Of a stretch of DNA of 64,000 nucleotides, positions 1-7,231 are shown piece after piece. Position numbers and translations under genes: made by a program. How positions within the stretch are numbered: the first letter of the stretch is position 1; each line of letters opens with the position of its first letter. The notes beneath the pieces were generated by a model. It did no database searches, had not been told where the DNA came from, and saw only the letters and a list, made by a program, of their open reading frames with translations. The DNA lies in the NCBI RefSeq assembly GCF_014191495.1, contig NZ_JACHWR010000002.1, forward strand, positions 1,426,001-1,490,000, read 5' to 3'. The DNA is from Nocardioides soli. GTDB taxonomy: Bacteria; Actinomycetota; Actinomycetes; Propionibacteriales; Nocardioidaceae.

Positions 1-154
1 CGCCGGCATCGTGACCGTGCGCACCCGCACCCTCAACCAGGACGGCAAGGAGGTGTGCTCCTTCCTGCGCACCTTCTATGTCTACCGGCGCGGCGCCGAG
101 CAGCTCGAGGGGATCTTCCCCGAGGGCGAGCGGCCGCTGACGCTGGAGGACTGA
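1..154 (+). CDS. MaoC-like acyl-CoA hydratase, C-terminal end only
   Basis: Only the last 50 codons are in the window; the 5' part lies before base 1. The reading frame begins at base 2 and ends with TGA at 152-154. The peptide (VRTRTLNQDG followed by FLRTFYVYRR) looks like the last strands of a hot-dog fold MaoC-type hydratase, where phrases such as 'TLNQ-G' and a closing aromatic strand are usual. It overlaps the next start codon (TGATG), so it belongs to the same operon as the CoA-ester genes downstream. The assignment rests on a short tail and is tentative. Confidence 0.6.
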   Translation, partial: AGIVTVRTRTLNQDGKEVCSFLRTFYVYRRGAEQLEGIFPEGERPLTLED

Positions 155-1152
155 TGCGGATCACGTTCGGTCCGTGGGGCGAGACCCTGGCCGAGGTGGC
201 GGCCGCGGCCCGCGCGGCCGAGGAGGCCGGCGCCGAGGCGGTGTGGGTGCCCGAGCTGCACCGCAGCGCCACCGTCACTGCGGCCGCGGTCGCGGCCGCC
301 ACCACGCGCGCGCAGGTGGGGACGGCGATCGCGCTGGCCTTCACGCGGAGCCCGATGGTCACGGCCTTGGAGGCGCTCGACCTGGACGAGCTCTCCGGCG
401 GTCGGTTCGTGCTGGGGCTGGGCACGGGCGTGCGTCGGCTCAACGAGGACTGGCACGGCGTCGACTGGGACAAGCCCGTCACGATGCTGCGCGAGACGGT
501 CCGCAACGTCCGCGAGTTCTGGGCCCGCTGCGCCGGCGGCGAGCCGATCGAGCTCGACGGCGAGCGGGAGCCGATGCGGATCCGCGGCTACCGGCGGCCC
601 TACCCGCCGGCGCGCACCGACATCCCGGTCTACCTCGCCGCGATGGGGCCGGCCCTGACCCGGCTGGCCGGCGAGATCGGCGACGGCTGGATCTCCCACG
701 AGCTCACGTCGCCGGCGTTCCTGCGCGAGAGGATCCTTCCCGAGCTCGGCGCCCACGGTCGCCGGGTCGACGTCGTCACGTCGGCCTGCTGCTCCGTCGA
801 CCGCGACCCCGCCGTCGCCCGGCGCCGCAGCGCCGGCATGGTGGGCTTCTACGCCACCGTCCGCACCTACGCCGACTTCTTCGACTTCCACGGCCTCGCC
901 GCGGACCAGCAGAAGGTCATCGACGCCTTCGCCGGCTCGACCGCAGGAGGGCTCGCCGGCCACGTCTCCGACGCGATGGTCGACGCCCTGACGCTCTCGG
1001 GCACGCGCGACCAGGTCGCCGAGCGGATCGCGGCGTACGCCGGCCTCGCCGACACCATCAAGCTCACCCCGCCCACCCACGGGCTCGCGCCGGACGAGAT
1101 CCGGGCCGCCCAGCGCGAGGTCATCGCCGTCATCGAGGAGCTGTGCCGATGA
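154..1152 (+). CDS. LLM-class (luciferase-like) flavin/F420-dependent oxidoreductase
   Basis: The protein has 332 residues and starts at ATG 154, which overlaps the previous stop. An earlier in-frame start at 55 would lie inside the preceding gene and is not used. It has the bacterial luciferase TIM-barrel pattern: an N-terminal MRITFGPWG strand, then VGTAIALAFTRSPM, the GRFVLGLGTG segment that is typical of F420-dependent members, and PVYLAAMGPALTRLAGEIGDG near residue 160. Such enzymes oxidise or mono-oxygenate small organic substrates with F420H2 or FMNH2. The substrate cannot be told from sequence. Its place first in a run of CoA-thioester genes suggests an early oxidation step in a catabolic pathway. 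Confidence 0.88.
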   Translation: MRITFGPWGETLAEVAAAARAAEEAGAEAVWVPELHRSATVTAAAVAAATTRAQVGTAIALAFTRSPMVTALEALDLDELSGGRFVLGLGTGVRRLNEDWHGVDWDKPVTMLRETVRNVREFWARCAGGEPIELDGEREPMRIRGYRRPYPPARTDIPVYLAAMGPALTRLAGEIGDGWISHELTSPAFLRERILPELGAHGRRVDVVTSACCSVDRDPAVARRRSAGMVGFYATVRTYADFFDFHGLAADQQKVIDAFAGSTAGGLAGHVSDAMVDALTLSGTRDQVAERIAAYAGLADTIKLTPPTHGLAPDEIRAAQREVIAVIEELCR

Positions 1153-2351
1153 AGCCCCTGCAGGACGTTCGCATCATCGCGGTCGAGCAGTACGGCGCCG
1201 GACCGTTCGGCAGCGTGCACCTGGCCGACCTGGGCGCCGAGGTGATCAAGATCGAGGACCCGCGCGTCGGCGGCGACGTCGGCCGCTACGTGCCGCCGTA
1301 CGCCGAGGGCGAGGACTCGCTCTTCTTCGAGGCGTTCAACCGGAACAAGTCAAGCCTGTCGCTCGACCTCGCGACTCCCGCGGGCCGCGCGGTCTTCGAG
1401 GACCTGGTGAAGGTCGGCGACGCCGTCTACAGCAATCTGCGCGGCGACGTGCCGGCGAAGATCGGCATCACCTACGACGACCTCAAGCACCTCAACCCGC
1501 GGATCGTGTGCTGCTCGCTCACCGGCTTCGGGATGACCGGGCCGCGGCAGCAGGAGCCCGGCTACGACTACGTGCTGCAGGCGCTCGCGGGTTGGATGGA
1601 CCTCACCGGTGACCCCGACGGCCCGCCGACCAAGTCGGGGCTGTCGATGGTCGACTACAGCGGCGGCTTCGTCGCCGCGATCTCGCTGCTGGCCGGCATC
1701 CACGCGGCGCGTCGCGACGGGGTCGGCATGGACTGCGACGTCAGCCTCTACGACACCGCGATGGGCCTGCTGACCTATCCGGCGACCTGGCACCTCAACG
1801 CCGGGTTCCGGCCGGTGCGCACGCGCCACTCCGCGCACCCGTCGCTGGTGCCGTTCCAGGCGTTCGAGGCCCAGGACGGCTGGCTGGTCGTCGGCTGCGC
1901 GAAGGAGAAGTTCTGGCAGCGCCTCACCGACGTCATCGAGCGGCCGGAGTGGGCCGACGACCCGCGCTTCGCGACGTTCGCCGACCGCGACCGCAACCGC
2001 GACCTGCTGCTGCCACTGCTGGAGGAGATCTTCGCGGAGCGCACCGTGGCCGAGTGGGTCGAGCCGCTGCGCGCGGCGTCGGTGCCGACCGCCCCGATCA
2101 ACGACGTCGAGGCGGCCCTGACCGAGCCGCACACGATCGCGCGTGACCTGCTCGTCGAGACCGAGCACCCGCGCTACGGCACGGTGCGGCAGGTCGCGTC
2201 GCCGGTGCGGGTGGGCGCCGAGCGCCCGACGTACCGCCGCGCGCCGTTGCGCCATGAGGACGCCGACCGCCTGCTCGGCGACCTGCTCGGGTACGACGAG
2301 GCCCGGGTGAGCGAGCTGACCGAGCAGGGCGCCTTCGGGGACCTGCCGTGA
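1149..2351 (+). CDS. CaiB/BaiF family (class III) CoA transferase
   Basis: The 400-residue protein starts at ATG 1149, overlapping the upstream stop by 4 bases (ATGA). It shows the family III signature throughout: GPFGSVHLADLGAEVIKIEDP near the N-terminus, FFEAFNRNKSSLSLDL, ITYDDLKHLNPRIVCCSLTGFG, and the SLYD segment near residue 202 that matches the catalytic aspartate position of formyl-CoA transferase. The length is normal for the family. Members move CoA between carboxylic acids through an aspartyl-CoA thioester. In this operon it probably activates the pathway acid at the expense of another CoA ester; the acid itself is unknown. Confidence 0.93.
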   Translation: MKPLQDVRIIAVEQYGAGPFGSVHLADLGAEVIKIEDPRVGGDVGRYVPPYAEGEDSLFFEAFNRNKSSLSLDLATPAGRAVFEDLVKVGDAVYSNLRGDVPAKIGITYDDLKHLNPRIVCCSLTGFGMTGPRQQEPGYDYVLQALAGWMDLTGDPDGPPTKSGLSMVDYSGGFVAAISLLAGIHAARRDGVGMDCDVSLYDTAMGLLTYPATWHLNAGFRPVRTRHSAHPSLVPFQAFEAQDGWLVVGCAKEKFWQRLTDVIERPEWADDPRFATFADRDRNRDLLLPLLEEIFAERTVAEWVEPLRAASVPTAPINDVEAALTEPHTIARDLLVETEHPRYGTVRQVASPVRVGAERPTYRRAPLRHEDADRLLGDLLGYDEARVSELTEQGAFGDLP

Positions 2352-3679
2352 CCGTCTCCTCCGACCTCGCGGCGTGGGCCCTCGGCCTGCGCCGCGCGGA
2401 CCTGCCCGACGAGGTCGCCGCGGCGGCCCGCCGGCACCTGCTCGACGGGCTCGGGACCGCCGTTGCGGCGGCCCGCCGGGGTGTCGCCGAGCCCGCGCTG
2501 ACCGTGGCCGCCGGGCTGGGCGGTCCGGCCGAGTCGACGCTGTTGGCGCGCGGGGTCCGGGTCTCGGCGCCGGCCGCGGCGCTCGCGACCGGCACGCTCG
2601 TGCACGCGCTGGACTTCGACGACACCCATGCCGGCGGGCTCGTGCACGCCACCGCGGTGGTGCTGCCGACGCTGCTCGCCGTGGGGGAGCAGGTCGGCGC
2701 CGGCGCCGACGAGGCGCTCGTGGCCGCGGTCGCCGGCTTCGAGGCCGTGTGCCGGATCGCGGGGGCGGCGCCGCACGCGTTCCACCACCGGGGACTGCAC
2801 GCCACGATGGCGTGCGGCGTCTTCTCCTCGGCCCTCGTCGCGGCCCGCTTGATGGAGCTCGACCGCGCCACCACCGTCGACGCCCTGGGCATCGCGGGCA
2901 GCAGCGCGGGCGGGCTGCTGGAGTTCCTGGCCACCGGCTCGTCGACCAAGCAGCTGCACCCCGGCCTCGCCTCGCATGCCGGGATCCTGGCCGCCCGGCT
3001 GGCGGCGGCCGGGGCGGACGGACCGGCCAGCGTCGTCGAGGGTGAGCGCGGCGTCTACGCCGCGCTCGCCGACGGGCATGCCGACGCCGCGCTGGTGACG
3101 GCCGACCTCGGCCTGCGCTGGGAGACCACCCGGATCACGCTGAAGCCCTATCCGGCCTGCCAGCTCATGCACGCCGCGCTCGACGCCGGTCGCCAGGTGC
3201 TCCCGCTCGACCCGGCCACCATCCGCGAGGTCGCCGTCGAGGTGCACCCCGACAGCGCCGCGATCGTCTGCACGCCCGACAAGGTCGACCCGCGCACGGC
3301 GTACGACGCGAAGTTCTCGCTGCCGTGGAGCCTCGCCGCGCTGCTGACCGACGGCGAGGTCACCGTCGACACCTACGCGCCGGACTCGCTCGCCCGCCCC
3401 GACGTCCGCGCCCTCGCCGCCCGGGTCCGGGTGACCGAGGTGCCCGACGCCCGGGTCGCGGCCGACGCACCGAGCCGCGTCGTCGTCGAGCTCGGCGACG
3501 GACGCACGCTCCACGGCCAGGTCGACCGCAGCGCGGGTGCGGCCCTGGACGCCAAGCTCGCCGGCAACCTCGGCGGCCCCGCCGCCGCGGCCGAGCTCGC
3601 CGCTGCCGTCGACGCACTGGACCTGCCCGCCCTGATCGCGGTCGCCGACCGCCTCGCGACCCCGGAGGAGACCCGATGA
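2348..3679 (+). CDS. MmgE/PrpD family protein
   Basis: The protein has 443 residues from GTG 2348 (GTGA overlap with the stop before). It matches the MmgE/PrpD fold seen in 2-methylcitrate dehydratase and cis-aconitate decarboxylase: LLDGLGTAVAAAR near the N-terminus, HALDFDDTHAGGLVHATAVVLPTLLA near residues 85-110, and the TLKPYPACQLMHAALDA segment near 270. This family acts on hydroxylated or unsaturated di- and tricarboxylates by dehydration, hydration or decarboxylation. No citrate synthase or prpB-like partner is adjacent, so a role in the methylcitrate cycle is not indicated. It may work on an intermediate of the local pathway. Confidence 0.9.
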   Translation: MTVSSDLAAWALGLRRADLPDEVAAAARRHLLDGLGTAVAAARRGVAEPALTVAAGLGGPAESTLLARGVRVSAPAAALATGTLVHALDFDDTHAGGLVHATAVVLPTLLAVGEQVGAGADEALVAAVAGFEAVCRIAGAAPHAFHHRGLHATMACGVFSSALVAARLMELDRATTVDALGIAGSSAGGLLEFLATGSSTKQLHPGLASHAGILAARLAAAGADGPASVVEGERGVYAALADGHADAALVTADLGLRWETTRITLKPYPACQLMHAALDAGRQVLPLDPATIREVAVEVHPDSAAIVCTPDKVDPRTAYDAKFSLPWSLAALLTDGEVTVDTYAPDSLARPDVRALAARVRVTEVPDARVAADAPSRVVVELGDGRTLHGQVDRSAGAALDAKLAGNLGGPAAAAELAAAVDALDLPALIAVADRLATPEETR

Positions 3680-4539
3680 CCTGGACCGAGTACATCACCG
3701 TCGACGCCCTGGAGCGCTACGACGAGCTGCGCACGACCGAGGGCGACGTCGCCACGATCGTGGTCGAGTCGCTGCCGGACGGCGCGGCGTACCGCGCCGA
3801 GATCGGTGCCCCGCCCGTCGGCGAGGGCGCGGTCGTGCTGCCGACGGTGATCCCGGTGGACGCGAGCGGCGAGGTCGTGCACGAGGGCGACTTCGTCGGC
3901 CAGTACGCCTGGTGCCTGGACGAGGCCGGCCGCCGGCTCGAGGCGCTGGGGCTCTCGCTCGACGCCGCGGTCACGACGTACGACTACTCGACGCCGGCGA
4001 CCCGCGACGTCTATCGCCGCACCCACCGCGAGCGCAAGGACCGGCTCGGCGGCGCCGGGGTCTACCCGGGCGCGGGCGGCATCCTGATGTCGCGGCTGCA
4101 CCGGCCCGGGGTGCTGGCCGCGCTCGACGTCACCGCGTCGCGGCTCCCGCTGACCGCGGTCAACCCGGGCTGGACGCGCTACGACACCCTCACCTACACC
4201 CCCGGCGTGCTCGCCGGGGACACCCTCTACATGAGCGGGTTCGCCGCCCTCGACATGGAGACCCAGGAGGCGCTCCACCCGGGAGACTCCGCGGCCCAGG
4301 CCGACGCGACGTACGCAGCGATCCAGCTCGTCCTCGACGAGGTCGGCGCCGCCCCCGACCGGCTCGCCCACGTGCTCGAGTACGTCTGCCCCGACGGGGA
4401 CGCCGCGGAGATCGCGGCGGCCCGCGAGCGGAGGTTCCCGGCCGCCAAGGCGTCGGTCGCCGGGTGCGCCGGGCTGCTCCGCTCCGAGTTCCTGTTCGAG
4501 GTCTTCCCGACGGCGGTGCTGGCGGGGGAGCCGGCATGA
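3676..4539 (+). CDS. RidA/YjgF-family protein, probable double-domain form
   Basis: The 287-residue protein starts at ATG 3676 with a 4-base overlap. The C-terminal half, from about residue 150, is a clear RidA-type domain: LTYTPGVLAGDTLYMSGFAA, then a helix carrying QADATYAAIQLVLDEVGAAPDRL, and a final FPAAKASVAGCAGLLRSEFLFEV. The N-terminal half also has a weaker RidA-like pattern (EGDFVGQ followed by a helix with LEALGLSLDAAVTTYDY). Ordinary RidA proteins have about 130 residues, so this seems a tandem or fused form. RidA proteins deaminate reactive enamines or act as enzyme subunits in ring catabolism. The function here is not known. Confidence 0.78.
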   Translation: MTWTEYITVDALERYDELRTTEGDVATIVVESLPDGAAYRAEIGAPPVGEGAVVLPTVIPVDASGEVVHEGDFVGQYAWCLDEAGRRLEALGLSLDAAVTTYDYSTPATRDVYRRTHRERKDRLGGAGVYPGAGGILMSRLHRPGVLAALDVTASRLPLTAVNPGWTRYDTLTYTPGVLAGDTLYMSGFAALDMETQEALHPGDSAAQADATYAAIQLVLDEVGAAPDRLAHVLEYVCPDGDAAEIAAARERRFPAAKASVAGCAGLLRSEFLFEVFPTAVLAGEPA

Positions 4540-5000
4540 CGCTCCTCACCGACGAGGTGCGCGCGCTGGTCGGCCGCACGGCGACGTACACCGCGCCCGA
4601 GCCGCTAGGCCGGGCCGCGATCCGCTACTTCGCGCTGGCGACGGGGGACGACAATCCGGCGCACCTGGCCGGCGACGTCGCGCCGCCCACGCTGGTCTGC
4701 GAGACGAACCAGTTCGTGAACCTGCCCCGCGACGAGAACGGCTTCGCCGGTCACGGCTGGGACTTCCACCTGCCCGGCACGCGCGAGGTGCGCGGTGGCA
4801 ACTCCTATCGGTTCCACCGGCCGGTGCGGCCCGACGACGTCGTCACCGCGACCTGGACGGTCACCGACGTCGCCGAGCGCACGACCGGCTCCGGCGCCGG
4901 GATGGTCGTGGTCACCTCGCTGGCGACCTACACCGACCAGGCGGGCGAGCTGCTCGTCGAGAACGAGGAGACCCTGATCTACGTCGAGGTGCAGCCGTGA
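4536..5000 (+). CDS. FAS1-like / MaoC N-terminal type hydratase subunit
   Basis: The protein has 154 residues from ATG 4536 (4-base overlap). It has the N-terminal hot-dog pattern of MaoC-like dehydratases (VGRTATYTAPEPLGRAAIRYFA near residue 12, then GDDNPAH, later a GGNSYRFHRPVRPDDVVTA strand). Proteins of this type usually lack the full catalytic dyad and pair with a second short MaoC subunit, which is what follows here. The arrangement resembles the MaoC half of actinobacterial ChsH2. The pair would hydrate a 2-enoyl-CoA. The substrate is an inference from the neighbours. Confidence 0.85.
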   Translation: MTLLTDEVRALVGRTATYTAPEPLGRAAIRYFALATGDDNPAHLAGDVAPPTLVCETNQFVNLPRDENGFAGHGWDFHLPGTREVRGGNSYRFHRPVRPDDVVTATWTVTDVAERTTGSGAGMVVVTSLATYTDQAGELLVENEETLIYVEVQP

Positions 5001-5386
5001 GCGGAGCGACGGAGCTGTCGCTGGAGCGGACCATCGAGCTCGCCGACATGGTCGCCTACGCCGGTGCGACCTGGGACTGGCACCGGCTGCACTACGACAG
5101 CGCCTGGCTGAGCGAGCGCGGGCTGCCGGCGCCGGTCGTCGACGGCCAGCTCTTCGGCGCGCTGCTGGCCGAGATGGTGCTGGACTGGGCCGGTCCGGAG
5201 GCGACGCTGACGGCGCTCTCGTTCCGCTTCAAGAACCTCGTGTACGCCGGGGAGACGGTGCGCTGCGCCGGCCGGGTGACCTCGGTCGACGGTGACCTGA
5301 CGACCCTCGACTGCACCGTCGAGGTGGTCGGCGAGGGCGCCCGCGTCGCCGTCGCGCCGGCGCGTGCGGAGGTGCGGCGCCCATGA
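4997..5386 (+). CDS. short MaoC-family enoyl-CoA hydratase subunit (ChsH1-like)
   Basis: The protein has 129 residues from GTG 4997 (GTGA overlap). It carries the hot-dog hydratase 2 region, with ATWDWHRLHYDSAWLSERGLPAPVVDGQLFG at residues 25-55, where the Asp-x-x-x-x-His spacing is the expected active-site dyad. The length is that of ChsH1-type partners, which form a heterotetramer with a ChsH2-type subunit. It probably carries the catalytic residues for the MaoC-like protein encoded just upstream. Confidence 0.86.
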   Translation: MSGATELSLERTIELADMVAYAGATWDWHRLHYDSAWLSERGLPAPVVDGQLFGALLAEMVLDWAGPEATLTALSFRFKNLVYAGETVRCAGRVTSVDGDLTTLDCTVEVVGEGARVAVAPARAEVRRP

Positions 5387-6507
5387 GCGTCGCGATCGTC
5401 GGCGCCGCCGAGTGCGACCTCGGCTCGACCGGGCTGTCGATCCTGGGTCTGCAGACCCAGGCCGTGACCCGGGCACTCGCCGACGCCGGGCTCTCCCTCG
5501 CCGACGTCGACGGGATCGCGACCACGGGGGTCGCGCGGTTCTCCGCCACCTCGCTCGCCGAGCACCTCGGCATCCGGCCGTCGTGGACCGACTCGACGTT
5601 CGCGGGCGGCTCGGCGTTCGAGATGTTCGTGGCCCGTGCCGCCCAGGCGATCGAGGCCGGGCAGGTCGAGGTCGTGGTGATCTCGTTCGCCTCGAACCAG
5701 CGCTCGGCGCGCTCGCGCTCGCTCGGCGGGGTCTACGAGGCGTGGACGCCCGAGGCGCAGTTCGAGGCGCCGTACGACCCGCTCTACCCGGCGTCGTACT
5801 ACGCCATGGCGGCGCAGGCCTACCTCCACCGGCACGGCGCCTCTCGCGAGCAGCTCGCCGAGGTCGCCGTCGCCGCCCGGGAGTGGGCGCTGCTCAACCC
5901 CGCGGCGTACCGCCACGACGCCGGACCGCTGACCGTCGACGACGTGCTCGGCGCCCCGATGCTCTCCTCGCCGTTGACCGTCGCCGACTGCTGCCTGGTC
6001 ACCGACGGCGGGGGAGCGGTCGTGCTGACCTCGCTGGAGCGCGCTCGCGACCTACGCCGTACGCCCGTCGAGGTGCTCGGGTACGGCGAGAGCACCACCA
6101 ACGCCTCGATGACGGCGGTCGATGACCTGACCGTCACCGGCGCCGTGGCCTCCGGCGCGGCCGCGTTCGGACGCGCGGGGCTCACCCCGGCCGACGTCGA
6201 CGTCGCCCAGCTGTACGACTCCTTCACGATCACCGTGCTGCTCAGCCTGGAGGCGCTCGGCTTCTGCGGCCCCGGCGAGGCCGGATCGTTCCTGCGGGAG
6301 CGGGCGCTGCCGCTGAACACCAGCGGCGGCGGGCTGTCCTACTGCCACCCCGGCCAGTTCGGCGTGCTGCTGCTGGTCGAGGCGGTCCGCCAGCTGCGCG
6401 GCGAGTGCGGCGCCCGGCAGGTGCCCGGCGCCGAGGTCGCGGTCGCCCACGGCACCGGCGGCATCCTCTCCACCCACGCCACCGTGCTGCTGGGGGTGGC
6501 GCGATGA
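5383..6507 (+). CDS. thiolase-like lipid-transfer protein (Ltp2-like aldolase candidate)
   Basis: The protein has 374 residues from ATG 5383 (4-base overlap). It belongs to the thiolase superfamily branch of lipid-transfer proteins: SVAIVGAAECDLG at the N-terminus, GGSAFEMFVARAAQAIEAGQ near residue 65, and a C-terminal YDSFTITVLLSLEALGFC (Tyr278) and LSYCHPGQFG (Tyr320). Ltp2-type enzymes use tyrosines in this part of the fold for retro-aldol cleavage and need a DUF35 partner. Such a partner is encoded at 6827. Cleavage of a beta-hydroxyacyl-CoA made by the MaoC pair is therefore the best guess; classical thiolysis is the alternative. Confidence 0.82.
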   Translation: MSVAIVGAAECDLGSTGLSILGLQTQAVTRALADAGLSLADVDGIATTGVARFSATSLAEHLGIRPSWTDSTFAGGSAFEMFVARAAQAIEAGQVEVVVISFASNQRSARSRSLGGVYEAWTPEAQFEAPYDPLYPASYYAMAAQAYLHRHGASREQLAEVAVAAREWALLNPAAYRHDAGPLTVDDVLGAPMLSSPLTVADCCLVTDGGGAVVLTSLERARDLRRTPVEVLGYGESTTNASMTAVDDLTVTGAVASGAAAFGRAGLTPADVDVAQLYDSFTITVLLSLEALGFCGPGEAGSFLRERALPLNTSGGGLSYCHPGQFGVLLLVEAVRQLRGECGARQVPGAEVAVAHGTGGILSTHATVLLGVAR

Positions 6508-6831
6508 CCGCGATGCCTCCGGGTGGCGGTGGCTCCTCCACTCTTTCGGTCGCTCATCAGGTGGATATCGCACCGCGGCCCGGCGCCGTCCCGGGTCGGC
6601 GGTGGGAGATCCACCGTTTCCCCCCGCTCGGCAGGTGGATCGCCCACCGCTCGTCGGTGAGTCGCCCGTGCGGCGGTGCGTCAGCAACCGTTTGGCTGGC
6701 CGGATCGGTTGCCTGCTCACCGCCACCCGGCCAGCCGGCCGTGCAGCGGTGCGTCAGCAACCGTCTGGTCGGCAGGTTCGGTTGCCTGCTCACCGCCACC
6801 CGGCCGACGCGGCAGGAGGTGGCCCGATGAC
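6495..6831. repeat. palindrome cluster splitting the thiolase-DUF35 junction
   Basis: This is the only long gap in an operon whose other junctions nearly all overlap. It is bounded by a 14-base direct repeat, GGTGGCSCGATGAC, at 6495-6508 and 6818-6831 with one mismatch. Each copy contains the ATGA of a stop/start overlap. Between them lie a hairpin at 6599-6650 (19-base arms, 16 matching) and two 73-bp units with hairpins. An open frame runs from ATG 6504 to 6830 but has no protein-like composition. It reads as an insertion of REP-like elements. Confidence 0.7.
6666..6811. repeat. two 73-bp tandem units, each a hairpin
   Basis: The units start at 6666 and 6739 and share long identical stretches, such as GGTGCGTCAGCAACCG near the start and TTGCCTGCTCACCGCCACC near the end. 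Within each unit those two stretches form an imperfect inverted repeat of about 16 bases around a 15-base loop. Confidence 0.8.
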
Positions 6832-7231
6832 GTGGCCCCCACCCGACGTCCCGCTCGCCGACGAGATGACCCAGGCCTGGTGGGACGCCACGCGGCAGCA
6901 CCGGCTGACCGTCCAGGCCTGCGCCTGCGGCCATCGGCAGCATCCGCCCCGCGCCGTCTGCACCCGCTGCGGTGAGACCGAGCACCTGACGCAGGTGGAT
7001 GCCAGCGGCCGCGGCACCGTCGACAGCTTCACCGTGGTCCACCGGGCTCCGCGGGCCGACATCGCGACGACGTACGTCGTCGCGCGCGTACGGCTGCCGG
7101 AGGGGCCGATCCTCCTCAGCCGCCTACCCGCGGAGCCGGCCATCGGCGAGGCCGTCGCCGTCGGCTGGGTGGATCTGCCCGACGGTCGCGCCCTGCCCGT
7201 CTTCCATCCGATCGAAGAGGAGACCCGATGA
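6827..7231 (+). CDS. DUF35 Zn-ribbon/OB-fold protein
   Basis: The protein has 134 residues from ATG 6827, with an AGGAGGT ribosome binding site at 6814-6820. It has the N-terminal rubredoxin-like Zn ribbon (CACGH, then 16 residues to CTRCGE) followed by an OB fold (GRGTVDSFTVVHRAP). In steroid side-chain degradation the DUF35 domain of ChsH2 binds the thiolase-like Ltp2 and makes it an active aldolase. Here it is a separate small protein beside an Ltp2-like gene. It also overlaps the acyl-CoA dehydrogenase start by 4 bases. Confidence 0.9.
   Translation: MTWPPPDVPLADEMTQAWWDATRQHRLTVQACACGHRQHPPRAVCTRCGETEHLTQVDASGRGTVDSFTVVHRAPRADIATTYVVARVRLPEGPILLSRLPAEPAIGEAVAVGWVDLPDGRALPVFHPIEEETR

Noticed and set aside
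4190..4591. Arg/Pro-rich reverse-strand frame, typical of many in the window
   Set aside because: The extreme Arg, Ala and Pro content is the usual product of off-frame reading in GC-rich genes; no start signal or motif supports it.
6504..6830. Open frame of 108 codons starting ATG within the repeat cluster, overlapping both neighbours' ATGA
   Set aside because: Its sequence is set by the palindromic repeats (the same CVSNRL and LLTA words recur), with no protein-like pattern. The overlaps are explained by the duplicated junction.
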